Shown here: positions 44,907 to 53,810 of the stretch, in pieces
Position numbering within the stretch: position 1 is the stretch's first letter
How the letters are laid out: the number at the start of each line of letters is the position of its first letter
Source of the DNA: Loktanella sp. S4079
Lineage (GTDB): Bacteria > Pseudomonadota > Alphaproteobacteria > Rhodobacterales > Rhodobacteraceae
DNA length: 64,000 bases
Assembly (NCBI RefSeq): GCF_000967725.1
Contig: NZ_JXYE01000006.1
Location: 1-64,000, forward strand
Direction of reading: 5' to 3'
Position numbers and translations under genes: made by a program
The notes under the pieces: model-generated
What the model saw: only the letters and a program-made list of their open reading frames with translations
Told to the model about the DNA's origin: nothing
Database searches by the model: none

Positions 44907-45902
44907 ATGCTTATCGACGGAAAATGGGTCGAGAACTGGCAGCCTGTCCAGAAGGCCGACAAAAAAGGTCGGTTCGTGCGCCAAGTGTCAAGTTTCAGGA
45001 ACTGGATCACGCACGATGGCAGCGCTGGCCCCACTGGCGAAGCGGGCTTTGAGGCGGCTCCGGGACGCTATCGGCTGTATGTTGCCCTGATCTGTCCCTG
45101 GGCCTCGCGCTGCTTAATGGCCCGCAAGCTAAAGGGCCTTGAAAAGATGGTGGAGGTTACGGTCGTCAACCCTGTTTTGACCGAGCAGGGCTGGCAGTTT
45201 GGCAGCTATCCCGGTGCCGACGAAGACCCGCTGTTCGGGGCACGCTACATGCACGAGATCTATACGCAAGCCGACCCCAGCTTTACCGGGCGCGCGACCG
45301 TTCCTGTGCTTTGGGACACCAAGCGTAATGTGATGGTGAACAACGAAAGTGCCGACATTCTGCGGATGTTCGACACGGCGTTTGAGAAACTGGTGCCGTC
45401 CGATATTCGCCTGTACCCCGATAATCTGGTGGCAGAAATCGATGCGTTGAACGGCACGCTCTACGATCAGTTCAACAACGGCGTCTACAAGGCTGGGTTT
45501 GCCAGTTCACAAGAAGCATATGACGAGGCAGTCCTCGGCGTGTTTCAGACGCTGGATATGCTGGAGGGCCAGTTGACCGGTGACTATCTACTGGGCGATG
45601 AGCTGACGGAGGTGGACATCCGTGCGTTCGTTACCCTAATCCGCTTCGATGCCGCCTATCACGGTCTGTTCAAAACTAATCTGCGCCAGATTGCCGACTA
45701 TCCGAGGCTGACCGACTACCTGAAGCGGATCCTGCAGCTGCCGGGCGTGGGCGAGACGGTCAACATGGATCACATCACCCGCGGCTATTACTCCGTCAAG
45801 GCGCTGAACCCGACGGGTATCAGGCCGATTGGTCCGGCACATGTCGAGGAGTTGATCGCAGCCAGTCGGTTGCCGTCAGAGGAATCCCCCCTATTCGAAT
45901 GA
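44907..45902 (+). CDS. Glutathionyl-hydroquinone reductase (xi-class glutathione S-transferase)
   Basis: 331-residue GST of the xi class. The catalytic Cys63 is in LICPWASRCLMARKL, the hallmark CPWA motif, and the second domain holds LGDELTEVDIRAFVTLIRFD. The C-terminal NMDHITRGYYSVKALNPTGIRPIGP is also specific for this class. It reduces glutathionyl-hydroquinones using GSH and releases hydroquinone and GSSG in the cytosol. RBS GAAAAGGAAT. High confidence in class, substrate unknown. Confidence 0.92.
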   Translation: MLIDGKWVENWQPVQKADKKGRFVRQVSSFRNWITHDGSAGPTGEAGFEAAPGRYRLYVALICPWASRCLMARKLKGLEKMVEVTVVNPVLTEQGWQFGSYPGADEDPLFGARYMHEIYTQADPSFTGRATVPVLWDTKRNVMVNNESADILRMFDTAFEKLVPSDIRLYPDNLVAEIDALNGTLYDQFNNGVYKAGFASSQEAYDEAVLGVFQTLDMLEGQLTGDYLLGDELTEVDIRAFVTLIRFDAAYHGLFKTNLRQIADYPRLTDYLKRILQLPGVGETVNMDHITRGYYSVKALNPTGIRPIGPAHVEELIAASRLPSEESPLFE

Positions 45903-46287
45903 CGCAGCATATCGTGGATGGCTGACGCGGAAGTGCCGCGTTCAAGTTTCAGCGCCCCATTTTGCCGGAAATTACGCAAGTACGCTGTCGACCATCGGGA
46001 AAAAAACGTGCACAGCTACCGGCAGGGTCGAAGACCTGACCGGGCGTTCACTCGCAACTGGCACCACCACATGCACGGTTCACAAGCTTGGAAGCTAGGG
46101 CATGACATTATCGCGCTCATTAGCTGCACTTGTTTGACGGCCATGCTGGTCGCTGTTCGGTAGGCCTCCAGGGATATGGCGTCGAAAATGACGGTCTTTT
46201 TTCAATGTGCCCGACGGCCAAACTGATAATCATCCCAGCACACCGCGATTATTAAATCTTTCGCAATAGTGCGGCCCACTCTGTCCG
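45903..46287. other. 385-bp gap with a possible gene remnant
   Basis: Between the GST gene and the end of a GntR gene. It holds a likely thioesterase remnant (separate entry) and otherwise no convincing gene or terminator. Confidence 0.5.
45955..46098 (+). pseudogene. Possible hotdog-fold (PaaI-like) thioesterase remnant
   Basis: In the frame beginning at 45955 about 47 codons run to TAG 46096-46098. The segment TCTATGRVEDLTGRSLATGT followed by TTCTVHK looks like the last two strands of 4HBT/PaaI thioesterases. There is no start, and the N-terminal half of the domain is missing. A weak call from pattern alone. Confidence 0.3.
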
Positions 46288-47007
46288 TTATCCTGACATT
46301 GACTCGACATCCGTCGGCGAAGCGAATGTGGAAAGTCCGGCGCGCAGGTGGCTCCGCATCAAGTATTGATAGGCCAGACTATCAGAGTCCTCTATGGCGC
46401 GCAAAATGGCCTCGTGCTCAAGAAAGGTTTCGCCCTGGATAATGCGGCGCGTCTTGCCGCGCTGCATTATGCGTAGGATGACAGGAGTCATAAGCCTGTA
46501 GATATCAAGAATGGATTTATTGCCAGTAAGGGCCAGCAGTCCGGTGTGGAACTCCAGATCACATTGTGACGCCTCAACCATGTTCGGCGCTTCAACCATT
46601 TGCTGGTTGATCTCGCGCAGCGCGACGATGTCTTTTGGGGTCGCCGTATCAAAGACGTTCAGAACAACGCCGATCTCGACTAATTCACGGAACCCCTGAA
46701 TATCGTCGAATGTTTTGCGTGATATCTCGGCGACGTTGAACGATAGGATATCAAAGGCGCGGTTCATCCGGTGATCAACGATGGTAGCTCCCACCTTCGG
46801 TCGCACATCGACAATGCCATAGGCCTTGAGCATGCGCATCGCCTCGCGCACAGTGTTGCGACTAGTCGCAAATTTCTCACAGAGTTCCCGTTCGGTGGGC
46901 AGCTTGTCCCCGACGGTCAAACCATCCGTCTCAATCAACTCGCGGATCTGGCCTACCACGTGTTCGACGGCCGAACCGCTATCGAGTTCACCAGATGTTT
47001 CGTCCAA
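46288..47007 (-). CDS. GntR family transcriptional regulator (FadR/FCD subfamily)
   Basis: 239 residues with an N-terminal winged helix (GDKLPTERELCEKFATSRNTVREAMRMLKAYGIV) and a C-terminal all-helical FCD domain, including the EFHTGLLALTGNKSILDIYR metal-ligand stretch. The frame's first usable start is TTG at 47007, with no ATG nearby, so the exact N-terminus is uncertain. It follows the TRAP transporter genes on the same strand by 69 bp and probably represses them in the absence of a sugar acid. Confidence 0.89.
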   Translation of the reverse strand: MDETSGELDSGSAVEHVVGQIRELIETDGLTVGDKLPTERELCEKFATSRNTVREAMRMLKAYGIVDVRPKVGATIVDHRMNRAFDILSFNVAEISRKTFDDIQGFRELVEIGVVLNVFDTATPKDIVALREINQQMVEAPNMVEASQCDLEFHTGLLALTGNKSILDIYRLMTPVILRIMQRGKTRRIIQGETFLEHEAILRAIEDSDSLAYQYLMRSHLRAGLSTFASPTDVESMSG

Positions 47008-47076
47008 CGCGCAATACCCCCAAGATGATCTGACGGCCCGCGACCCTTCGGGACGCAGGACGTTTCTGCCTTTTTG

Positions 47077-48390
47077 TCATCTAACAGCCCACGTCGCAAT
47101 CGGCGGATAAAAGAGAATGATCGCTAGCACCACCAGCTGGATCGCGATAAACGGCAGAAGAGCGGTGTAGATATGCTTGAGTGTGATATCCTTCGGCGCC
47201 ACACTCTTTAGATAAAACGCTGCAGGACCAAAAGGCGGCGTCAAGTACGAAACCTGCATATTGACCGCGAATAATATGCCGAACCAAATCGGATCGTACC
47301 CTAGCTGCACCACGATCGGCACAAAGATGGGAAGCGTCAGCAATGCAATCCCGATCCAGTCAAGAAACATTCCCAAGACCAGTAGTATCAGCATCATCAC
47401 CATGATGATCACTACCGGCGGCGCATCAAGCGCGAGGATGGACTGAGAGACGAACCGGTTGCCCCCCATCAGGTTATAGACCCCGACCAGCACCGCCGCA
47501 GCAATCCCGATCCAGATGATCATGCCACATGTTTCGAGCGTGTGGACAAGGCTGTCTTGCATCATCTTGAAACTCAACTCGCGTCGGAAAAGCGAAATGA
47601 TCATCACCGCCGATACGCCCATCGCAGCCGCTTCGGTGATGGAAGCAATCCCGCCATAGATTGACCCAAGAACCACCACAACGATCAGCAAAGGTGCCCC
47701 GAGCGAGCGCAGCGCACTCCACAGCGATTCCTCGGCTGCCTCCTCGTTGGACATGGGTGGCCCCAACTGCGGATTGCGCCAGCACATGAAAAGAACGTAC
47801 GCGACATAAAAGGCCAGTAGCAACAGTGCGGGCGTAATCGCCGCCACAAAGAGATCAGCGATCGACACACTGGCGACCAGTCCGAAGATGATCAAGACGA
47901 TCGACGGCGGCATCATAGTGCCTAGCGAGCCTCCGGCGCAAACGACACCGATCGAAAGGTTCCGGTCGTAGCCCAGACGCAGCATTTGCGGCAGCGCCAA
48001 GATGCCGAGCAGCACGATCTCTCCGCCGATGACGCCTGACATCGCAGCCATGAGGATCGCTACGATCAGCGTTTGCACTGCGACGCCACCAGGTAGGCGC
48101 CCGGCCAGAATGCGCATGCCGTTAAAGAGCGACCTGGCGATGCCAGAGCGATCCAGCATCGCTGCCATCAGAATGAACATCGGAATGGCGACCAGCGAGT
48201 ATTCCGTAATGAACCCAAATATCCGTGACGTCACCAGCGGCAGCGCCGCAGTGCCGAACCAGCCAAAGGTAAAGGCCAGCGCAACGAGACCCGTGACCCA
48301 GGCAAGAGGCTGCCCCGTTAAAAGCAACAGAAAGATCGATGCGACCAACAGATATGAGCCGTATTCGATGCCAAGCGCGTTCAGGCCCAT
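47077..48390 (-). CDS. TRAP transporter large permease (DctM family)
   Basis: 437 residues from ATG 48390 (MGLNALGIEYGSY), 2 bp after the DctQ stop. It has about a dozen hydrophobic segments, with DctM landmarks FGWFGTAALPLVTSRIFGF, LLGILALPQMLRLGYDRN, VCAGGSLGTMMPPSIVLIIF and QVSYLTPPFGPAAFYLK. It moves a carboxylate driven by a sodium or proton gradient, together with the small subunit and the binding protein encoded upstream. Confidence 0.92.
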   Translation of the reverse strand: MGLNALGIEYGSYLLVASIFLLLLTGQPLAWVTGLVALAFTFGWFGTAALPLVTSRIFGFITEYSLVAIPMFILMAAMLDRSGIARSLFNGMRILAGRLPGGVAVQTLIVAILMAAMSGVIGGEIVLLGILALPQMLRLGYDRNLSIGVVCAGGSLGTMMPPSIVLIIFGLVASVSIADLFVAAITPALLLLAFYVAYVLFMCWRNPQLGPPMSNEEAAEESLWSALRSLGAPLLIVVVVLGSIYGGIASITEAAAMGVSAVMIISLFRRELSFKMMQDSLVHTLETCGMIIWIGIAAAVLVGVYNLMGGNRFVSQSILALDAPPVVIIMVMMLILLVLGMFLDWIGIALLTLPIFVPIVVQLGYDPIWFGILFAVNMQVSYLTPPFGPAAFYLKSVAPKDITLKHIYTALLPFIAIQLVVLAIILFYPPIATWAVR

Positions 48391-48392
48391 AT

Positions 48393-48974
48393 TTAGTGCT
48401 CCGCCTTTGATGTGAATGTGTTTTGAGAGACATCTCGGCGGATCGCAGCGATCAGGTGAAAAAGTGTCTGCACGAACATGACAACCACACAGATCATCAC
48501 AAGCATTTTCAGCAAGGCAGGGGTTGGCGGGTTCCATGAGGTGCCCGTGCCTTCCAGCCGCAACTCGCCCGTTGGCGTAAACCATGACTTTCCGACCATC
48601 GTCCAGCTGGCAAAGGAAAGACCCGCAAAAAAGACCAATGCGATGCAGGAATTGATGATATCCAGCATCCGGCGACGGCGCGGGCTAACAGCATCGTAGA
48701 TCATGCGCACGCGGATATGTTTGTCGCGCGCCAAGGCGATAGGACCACCCAACAGGAAAATCGCGGCGATCAGAAATGTAGTCGTCTCATGGGCCCAGTA
48801 GGTCGGAGTATCGAAGACATATCGCGAAATCACCTCAATGACGGTAATCACAAATGCTACGAAGATAGCCCAAGCAAAAAACTTGGTTGATGACGCGACA
48901 TGTCGATCCAACCCAGTCCGGGTATCGGTATCTACATCTTTGATCTCGGAATTAATTTCAGCCGCATCCACCAT
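48393..48974 (-). CDS. TRAP transporter small permease (DctQ family)
   Basis: 193 residues from ATG 48974, with GGAGGG upstream. Four hydrophobic segments; landmarks are VISRYVFDTPTYWAHETTTFL and the GPIALARDKHIRVRMIYD loop, both DctQ-type. Its gene lies between the binding-protein and large-permease genes, the normal P-Q-M order. Confidence 0.9.
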   Translation of the reverse strand: MVDAAEINSEIKDVDTDTRTGLDRHVASSTKFFAWAIFVAFVITVIEVISRYVFDTPTYWAHETTTFLIAAIFLLGGPIALARDKHIRVRMIYDAVSPRRRRMLDIINSCIALVFFAGLSFASWTMVGKSWFTPTGELRLEGTGTSWNPPTPALLKMLVMICVVVMFVQTLFHLIAAIRRDVSQNTFTSKAEH

Positions 48975-49045
48975 GATGTGCCAGCCCTCCTTTCGCAAAC
49001 CAGTCTTGCGCCCGCCACATCACATGACGGACGCATTTTGTTGTA

Positions 49046-50071
49046 TCAGAGCAGGTTTCGGCCGCGCAGATATGACGTCACAGCATCATAGTAGCGCTGT
49101 GTCATCTCTGTGCGCGGCGCCCAGTTCTGCCATTCTTCCTGTGCAATGCGACGGAATTTGGCGCGCTCATCACCGGACCAGTTGATGATTTCGATGTCGG
49201 GATTTGCACGGGCTTCTTCTACGGCAGCCGCGTCTAGCTGACGAACAGAATAGATGTGATTAAAGCTGAACTGCTGCACAGAGGCTGTAAGAATGGATTG
49301 AAGATCTCCTGGTAAGCCGTCCCAGATTTCCTTGTTGATCGACACGTCAATCATAGGCAGCGAATGGAAACCAGGATAAAGCGGATAGTTCGCGATATCG
49401 TTCATCCCCAGCGCCTGGTTAGTTGCAAAGACGGTGTTGTCAGCCGCATCAACCACTCCTTTGTCCAGAGCCGAAAATATCTCGGACCCTGGCAATGACA
49501 CGGGTGCCGCACCTGCCTTGGTGAAGATTTCGAAGACCATGCCTTCGGGGGCACGCATTTTGACGCCCTGTAAGTCTTCGACCGCACGGATCGGCACACG
49601 GGATACAAAGGCCTCAGGCTCTGTTGCAGCTGCGCCGATGAAATGTACACCGTAAGGCTCAACCAGTTCAGAATAAAGCTCGTTACCGCCGCCGCTTTCC
49701 ATGAAGCCCAGCAGTTCAAAGGGATCGCTCCATGCGCCAACGAGGTTGCCCATCATCGCGAAAGCCGGATCCTTGCCGGAAAAGTAGCTCGGGTCGGTCA
49801 GATGCCCTTGCAGAATGCCGGCACCGACGGCGTCCAGCGTATCCGTGTGCGGCACGACGGAACCAATCGGCAAAATCTCTACTGCAATACGTCCACCGGA
49901 CAGCGCGCCGACTTCCTCGGCCCATTTCTGTTTGTTGACGAAACCGGGTTCGCCCGCGGTTTCAGATGTCTGGAATGTCCAGTTGTAATCCTGCGCCGTG
50001 GCAGCACCAGTAAATCCAAAGACCGAAACTGCAAGCGCAGCTATACTGGTCAGCTTCTCAATAAAGCGCAT
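49046..50071 (-). CDS. TRAP transporter substrate-binding protein (DctP family)
   Basis: 341 residues. The ATG at 50071 (MRFIEKL) is chosen because GGGAGG lies ~7 nt upstream; the ATG at 50077 would sit on top of that site. The signal peptide spans about residues 1-26, with cleavage after ATAQ or near it. Family landmarks are KWAEEVGALSGGRIAVEILP, the arginine that binds the carboxylate in GVKMRAPEGMVFEIF, and GVVDAADNTVFATNQ. The ligand is probably a sugar acid, judging from neighbours. Confidence 0.91.
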   Translation of the reverse strand: MRFIEKLTSIAALAVSVFGFTGAATAQDYNWTFQTSETAGEPGFVNKQKWAEEVGALSGGRIAVEILPIGSVVPHTDTLDAVGAGILQGHLTDPSYFSGKDPAFAMMGNLVGAWSDPFELLGFMESGGGNELYSELVEPYGVHFIGAAATEPEAFVSRVPIRAVEDLQGVKMRAPEGMVFEIFTKAGAAPVSLPGSEIFSALDKGVVDAADNTVFATNQALGMNDIANYPLYPGFHSLPMIDVSINKEIWDGLPGDLQSILTASVQQFSFNHIYSVRQLDAAAVEEARANPDIEIINWSGDERAKFRRIAQEEWQNWAPRTEMTQRYYDAVTSYLRGRNLL

Positions 50072-50339
50072 CTCCATACCTCCCATTTGTTGATGCTTAA
50101 ATCTCGTGCTTAGTCTCACGGGCGGAGATAAAATCCTCCACCGTGATGTCAAAAACTACGCATGGTCGACATATCAAAGCAACAACAGTTTGTGGAAAAT
50201 CAGGCTTTTCATCCTACAAATGCATAGTTTTAAGAATATTTCGCGAGGTTATGACATGATTTTTCTTCCAATGCGGAGCAAATTGAAGTCACTGGTCCTA
50301 CAAAATGAGAATCGCGATCACCAGAAGGAAAGCAAAACC

Positions 50340-51101
50340 ATGAACATTCTGAAGGGCAAAGTCGCGCTTGTGACCGGCGGCAATGGAGGAATTGGGCTGG
50401 CGATGGCGCAAGCTCTTGCCGACGCGGGCGCAAACTTGGCCATTGTCGGGCGCGACGGCTCAAAAAACGACGGCGCGACAGCACTGCTGCGCCGAACGGG
50501 CTCCGCTGCCCCACTCTCTTATGTCGGCAATATGACGGACCCCCGCGACGTCGAATCCGTCATCAGTCACGTTGCCCAAGATGCTGGCAGACTTGATATC
50601 CTGATCAATAATGTCGGAACAAACGACCGCAAACTGCCACAGCAGTATTCCCTCGAAGAATGGAACGCCTTGCTTACGAGCAATCTCACCTCGGCCTTCG
50701 CGGTATCACAGGCCGCCTACCCGATCCTGCGCGACCAAGGTGCGGGCAAGATCGTAAATATCGGCTCGATGCTGTCGTTGTTCGGATCAGCGATGTCTGC
50801 TCCCTATGCTGCAGCTAAGGGCGGATTGGTGCAGATGACCAAATCGCTGGCTTGCGCTTGGGCAACGGACAACATTCAAGTGAATGCCATTCTGCCCGGC
50901 TGGATCGAGACGGATCTGACGGTCACTGCCAAGCAGCAGATACCGACGCTGGGGGAACAAGTGAAGCTGCGGACACCCGCAGGACGCTGGGGCCGACCCG
51001 ACGATCTGCGCGGGGCAGCAGTGTTCTTGTGCTCACGTTCAGCTGATTTTGTGACAGGTGTCAGTCTGCCTGTTGACGGCGGCTACTCCTGCGCGGTTTG
51101 A
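50340..51101 (+). CDS. SDR family oxidoreductase
   Basis: 253 residues from ATG 50340 (AAGGAAA upstream); the long in-frame upstream extension is not coding by content. Classical motifs: TGGNGGIGLAMAQALADAG, INNVGTNDR (Val for Ala in NNAG), IGSMLS with Ser, and YAAAKGGLV with Tyr and Lys. The C-terminal VDGGYSC closing is like gluconate 5-dehydrogenases and KduD. It is divergent from the TRAP genes. Likely to oxidise or reduce a sugar or aldonate. Confidence 0.9.
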   Translation: MNILKGKVALVTGGNGGIGLAMAQALADAGANLAIVGRDGSKNDGATALLRRTGSAAPLSYVGNMTDPRDVESVISHVAQDAGRLDILINNVGTNDRKLPQQYSLEEWNALLTSNLTSAFAVSQAAYPILRDQGAGKIVNIGSMLSLFGSAMSAPYAAAKGGLVQMTKSLACAWATDNIQVNAILPGWIETDLTVTAKQQIPTLGEQVKLRTPAGRWGRPDDLRGAAVFLCSRSADFVTGVSLPVDGGYSCAV

Positions 51102-52014
51102 CTGGTTCGCAGGAAGACCCGAGACACAGATCAGCGACACGGGGCATAAGCGACAGGGAACAGATAAGGGTATGGGCAACTGCGAACCACGTGGACTCCC
51201 CGAGAAATCCCTGCGTGCTCGAATAGACCTTACTCATGTATTGCCGCATCGCCTTGTTGACTGGATGGTGGACGCAAGGACGTGCAGCAGTGCTAGTCAA
51301 GATGCGTAGCGATGGTTTTGGATGTTCCTCTCGCTAGGTCGATTGCCTGCGTTTTCGCCCGCATACTCCTTGCCATCCACACCCCACGGTTACCCCACCA
51401 GCAAGGACACAAGCCGCTTGCCACCTGCGAAGAGACGCATCTCTACTAGCGCGCGGTTCCAAATGGTCTAGAACTGGTTGACCTATGAGGTTCACCGTCC
51501 GGTCCCCACTTGATGACAAGTTCGCCTGCGTCATCTTAACGGTAAGTCATTTTCCTAACGATGTCCGCCACCGCCTAGATGCAGAATTCTTCGCCCCAGG
51601 CGAAGGTCCGGCAGGTACCGCTCAAAATGTACTCCCAGCCAGTCTGGTTGGGGATCAGGTCTTAGCTGAAGCTGCGGTCCCGGATCAGGCTGGGCCGCCC
51701 TCTTGGTGTATGTCCAGTCATAAGTGGTGCGCCACTAATCGACCTCGCCTCCGATGGCGTGCGGATGTGCCGTTGCTCCTTGACTGCGATGTCGTAGATC
51801 GAATCGCAAGACATGGCGAGCGTGAAGCCATCGGTCCGGACCCGCTGGTTGTCCCATACACTGGCGGCCCCTGTTAGGCGGTCGAGATCGTAGCAATTAT
51901 AGAAATTGGCCGCGGCCATACCCAGTTGATTGGCACCAACGATCATGGCCGCGCTGGACGGTACCGTGAAATTACCGACATTGTCATTGGTATACTTGAA
52001 GTCTGCCGCGCACC
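51102..52014. other. 913-bp stretch without an intact gene
   Basis: Between the SDR gene and the end of a GntR gene. No terminator or RNA is seen. On the minus strand, 51662-52010 has a coding-like open frame (see separate entry). The remainder, 51102-51660, shows only short frames of no recognised family. Confidence 0.5.
51662..52010 (-). pseudogene. Unidentified coding-like remnant
   Basis: An open frame of about 115 codons reading on the minus strand from directly after the GntR stop. It contains FKYTNDNVGNFTVPSSAAMI, IVGANQLGMAAANFYNCYDL and ASVWDNQRVRTDGFTL. The amino acid mix looks coded, but there is no start at its 5' edge except an internal ATG at 51946. The family is not recognised. 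I read it as the tail of a lost gene fused behind the GntR gene. Confidence 0.3.
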
Positions 52015-52716
52015 TTAGGCTGCATCCAACCTATTGAGATGTTGCCGCATGGCAGCAACCGCTGCCTCTTCATCCTGCATTTCAAGCGCATCAACGACAT
52101 GACTGTGCTCTATCAGCGTTGTCACCTCGCGCCCCTCCCAATAGAGCAGGGGCCGATAATACTCAAAGAGCCATGTCAGTGTCGCCTTTGAAACGGCTAA
52201 CAGAATTGGGTTTCCGGCTATCTCCGCGATACGCATATGAAATGCGATATCCATCTCGATGAACCGCTCACTATCGTTAACACACTTACGCTGCTTATCG
52301 ATCAATGCCCGCAGGTCGGCAGCGTCTGCCGATGTGCATCGGGGGGCGGCCAAGCGGGCAATGCCGTACTCCAGAAGTTTCCGGGCGTTCTTGAGGTGTT
52401 CAATATTGTCCGGCTCTGACGACAATAGCAGCTTGGCGATGTCTTCGATTTGATGCAGCGCATTGCTGGCGCTCAATTCATTTACCCGGCTGCGCTCCCC
52501 ATGTGAGATCGTGATGACGCCCTTGTTGGCTAGGCTTTGAAGCGCTTCCCGTACAGCGGGCCTACCGACGCCGAAACGTTCCATCAGTGATCGTTCCGAT
52601 GGCATGAAATCGCCTGGTGACAAATCACCATCCGCAATCATCTGCCAAAGCTTGTCGAACACCTGATCCGAAAGCTTCAGGCGGGTGATGAGTTTGGTCT
52701 TGTCGTCGTCAGCCAT
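52015..52716 (-). CDS. GntR family transcriptional regulator (FCD subfamily)
   Basis: 233 residues. The winged helix is in GDFMPSERSLMERFGVGRPAVREALQSLANKGVI and the FCD domain follows, with DIAFHMRIAEIAGNPILLAV. ATG 52716 is in frame and of family length. It lies 62 bp downstream of the SMP-30 gene on the same strand, so it is probably co-transcribed and controls both that gene and the divergent ABC operon. Confidence 0.91.
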   Translation of the reverse strand: MADDDKTKLITRLKLSDQVFDKLWQMIADGDLSPGDFMPSERSLMERFGVGRPAVREALQSLANKGVITISHGERSRVNELSASNALHQIEDIAKLLLSSEPDNIEHLKNARKLLEYGIARLAAPRCTSADAADLRALIDKQRKCVNDSERFIEMDIAFHMRIAEIAGNPILLAVSKATLTWLFEYYRPLLYWEGREVTTLIEHSHVVDALEMQDEEAAVAAMRQHLNRLDAA

Positions 52717-52778
52717 TGTGCAGAGATCTGTCCCTATCAGTGAGGTGATGAATACTTGAGCGAGGGCTGGTTTTCAAC

Positions 52779-53693
52779 CTAGGCCAAGGGCCATGTAGCG
52801 CCAGATGTATTAACATAGACGGCGCGGAGTGTGGTTGTAGCGCAGATAAATAGCCGGTTTCGCTTTGGCCCTCCAAAGGTGAGGTTTGCGACAACTTCAT
52901 CAATTAGGATCTTGCCCAGCAAGGTGCCGTCAGGCGCATAGCAGTGCACCCCATCCCCGGCGGAGGTCCAGATGCGGCCTGCGACATCGACCCGAAATCC
53001 GTCGAACAGACCGCAATCGCTGGCTGCCACGGTCTGCCCGGCCCCAAGGCCGTCGGCCGACACCGGATAGGCGCGGATCACGGGCGCACAGTCCTGGTCA
53101 TGTGTCTGGCCGGTATCCGAGACATAGAGGATCTTCTCATCTGGAGAGAAGGCCAACCCGTTGGGCTGCCGCAGGTCACCTGCGACTTTGCTCAGTTCAC
53201 CACTCACGCTGATCCGGTAGACATTGTTCTCACCAATCTCAGAGGGTGCCGCATCGCCTTCATAGTCACTGTCGATCCCGTAGGTTGGATCGGTGAACCA
53301 AACAGTCCCATCGGACTTGACGACAATATCATTGGGTGAATTCAGGAGCTTCCCCTCAAACTGGTCGGCGAGATTGGAGGTCGTGCCATCATGTTCGATC
53401 CGGCTGACCCGGCGCCCCTGATGTTCACAAGAGACTAACCGCCCCTGCGGATCCAGGCTGTGGCCATTGTGATATCCGCAAGGTGAAAGGAACGTGGACA
53501 CGTTACCATCCGTTTCATCCCACCGCATAACACGATCATTCGGAATGTCAGAGAACAGTAGATATTTTCCTGCCGGGAAGTAGACGGGCCCTTCGAGCCA
53601 GCGGCCACCCTGACAAAGCACTTCGATATGCGTGTTCGCTAGGATCAGCCCCCGAAAACGGTCGTCATGAACCTCGTAGTCCCGAAGCGGCAT
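52779..53693 (-). CDS. SMP-30/gluconolactonase/LRE family protein
   Basis: 304-residue six-bladed beta-propeller lactonase. The metal-ligand Glu is in GGRWLEGPVYFPAG, Asn in LLNSPNDIVV and Asp in FDGFRVDVAGRIWTS; PNGLAFSPDEKILYVSDT is the standard central block. It hydrolyses aldonolactones to aldonates in the cytosol. Together with the IlvD/Edd and FAH genes downstream of the divergent promoter, it supplies the second step of a non-phosphorylating sugar route. Confidence 0.91.
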   Translation of the reverse strand: MPLRDYEVHDDRFRGLILANTHIEVLCQGGRWLEGPVYFPAGKYLLFSDIPNDRVMRWDETDGNVSTFLSPCGYHNGHSLDPQGRLVSCEHQGRRVSRIEHDGTTSNLADQFEGKLLNSPNDIVVKSDGTVWFTDPTYGIDSDYEGDAAPSEIGENNVYRISVSGELSKVAGDLRQPNGLAFSPDEKILYVSDTGQTHDQDCAPVIRAYPVSADGLGAGQTVAASDCGLFDGFRVDVAGRIWTSAGDGVHCYAPDGTLLGKILIDEVVANLTFGGPKRNRLFICATTTLRAVYVNTSGATWPLA

Positions 53694-53721
53694 ATGTTGT
53701 TCTCCTCTAGATCATCGAATT

Positions 53722-53750
53722 TATACTGGTATGATGACATGATTAGTATA
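53722..53750. promoter_or_regulatory. Candidate GntR operator between SMP-30 and ABC transporter genes
   Basis: TATACT (53722-53727) and AGTATA (53745-53750) form a perfect inverted pair flanking GGTATGATGACATGATT. It is within the 117-bp divergent promoter region. FCD-type GntR proteins commonly bind short dyads like TGGTNNNACCA in such places; the match here is partial. Confidence 0.35.
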
Positions 53751-53810
53751 TAAGGTCGAGTCACGACGGCTTTGGAGGAAGCCGGAAAAAAGTTTTATGG
53801 GAGGAAGACA

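Noticed and set aside
51485..51877. Plus-strand open frame of 130 codons
   Set aside because: Overlaps the minus-strand frame at 51662-52010 that looks more protein-like; no start context or motif.
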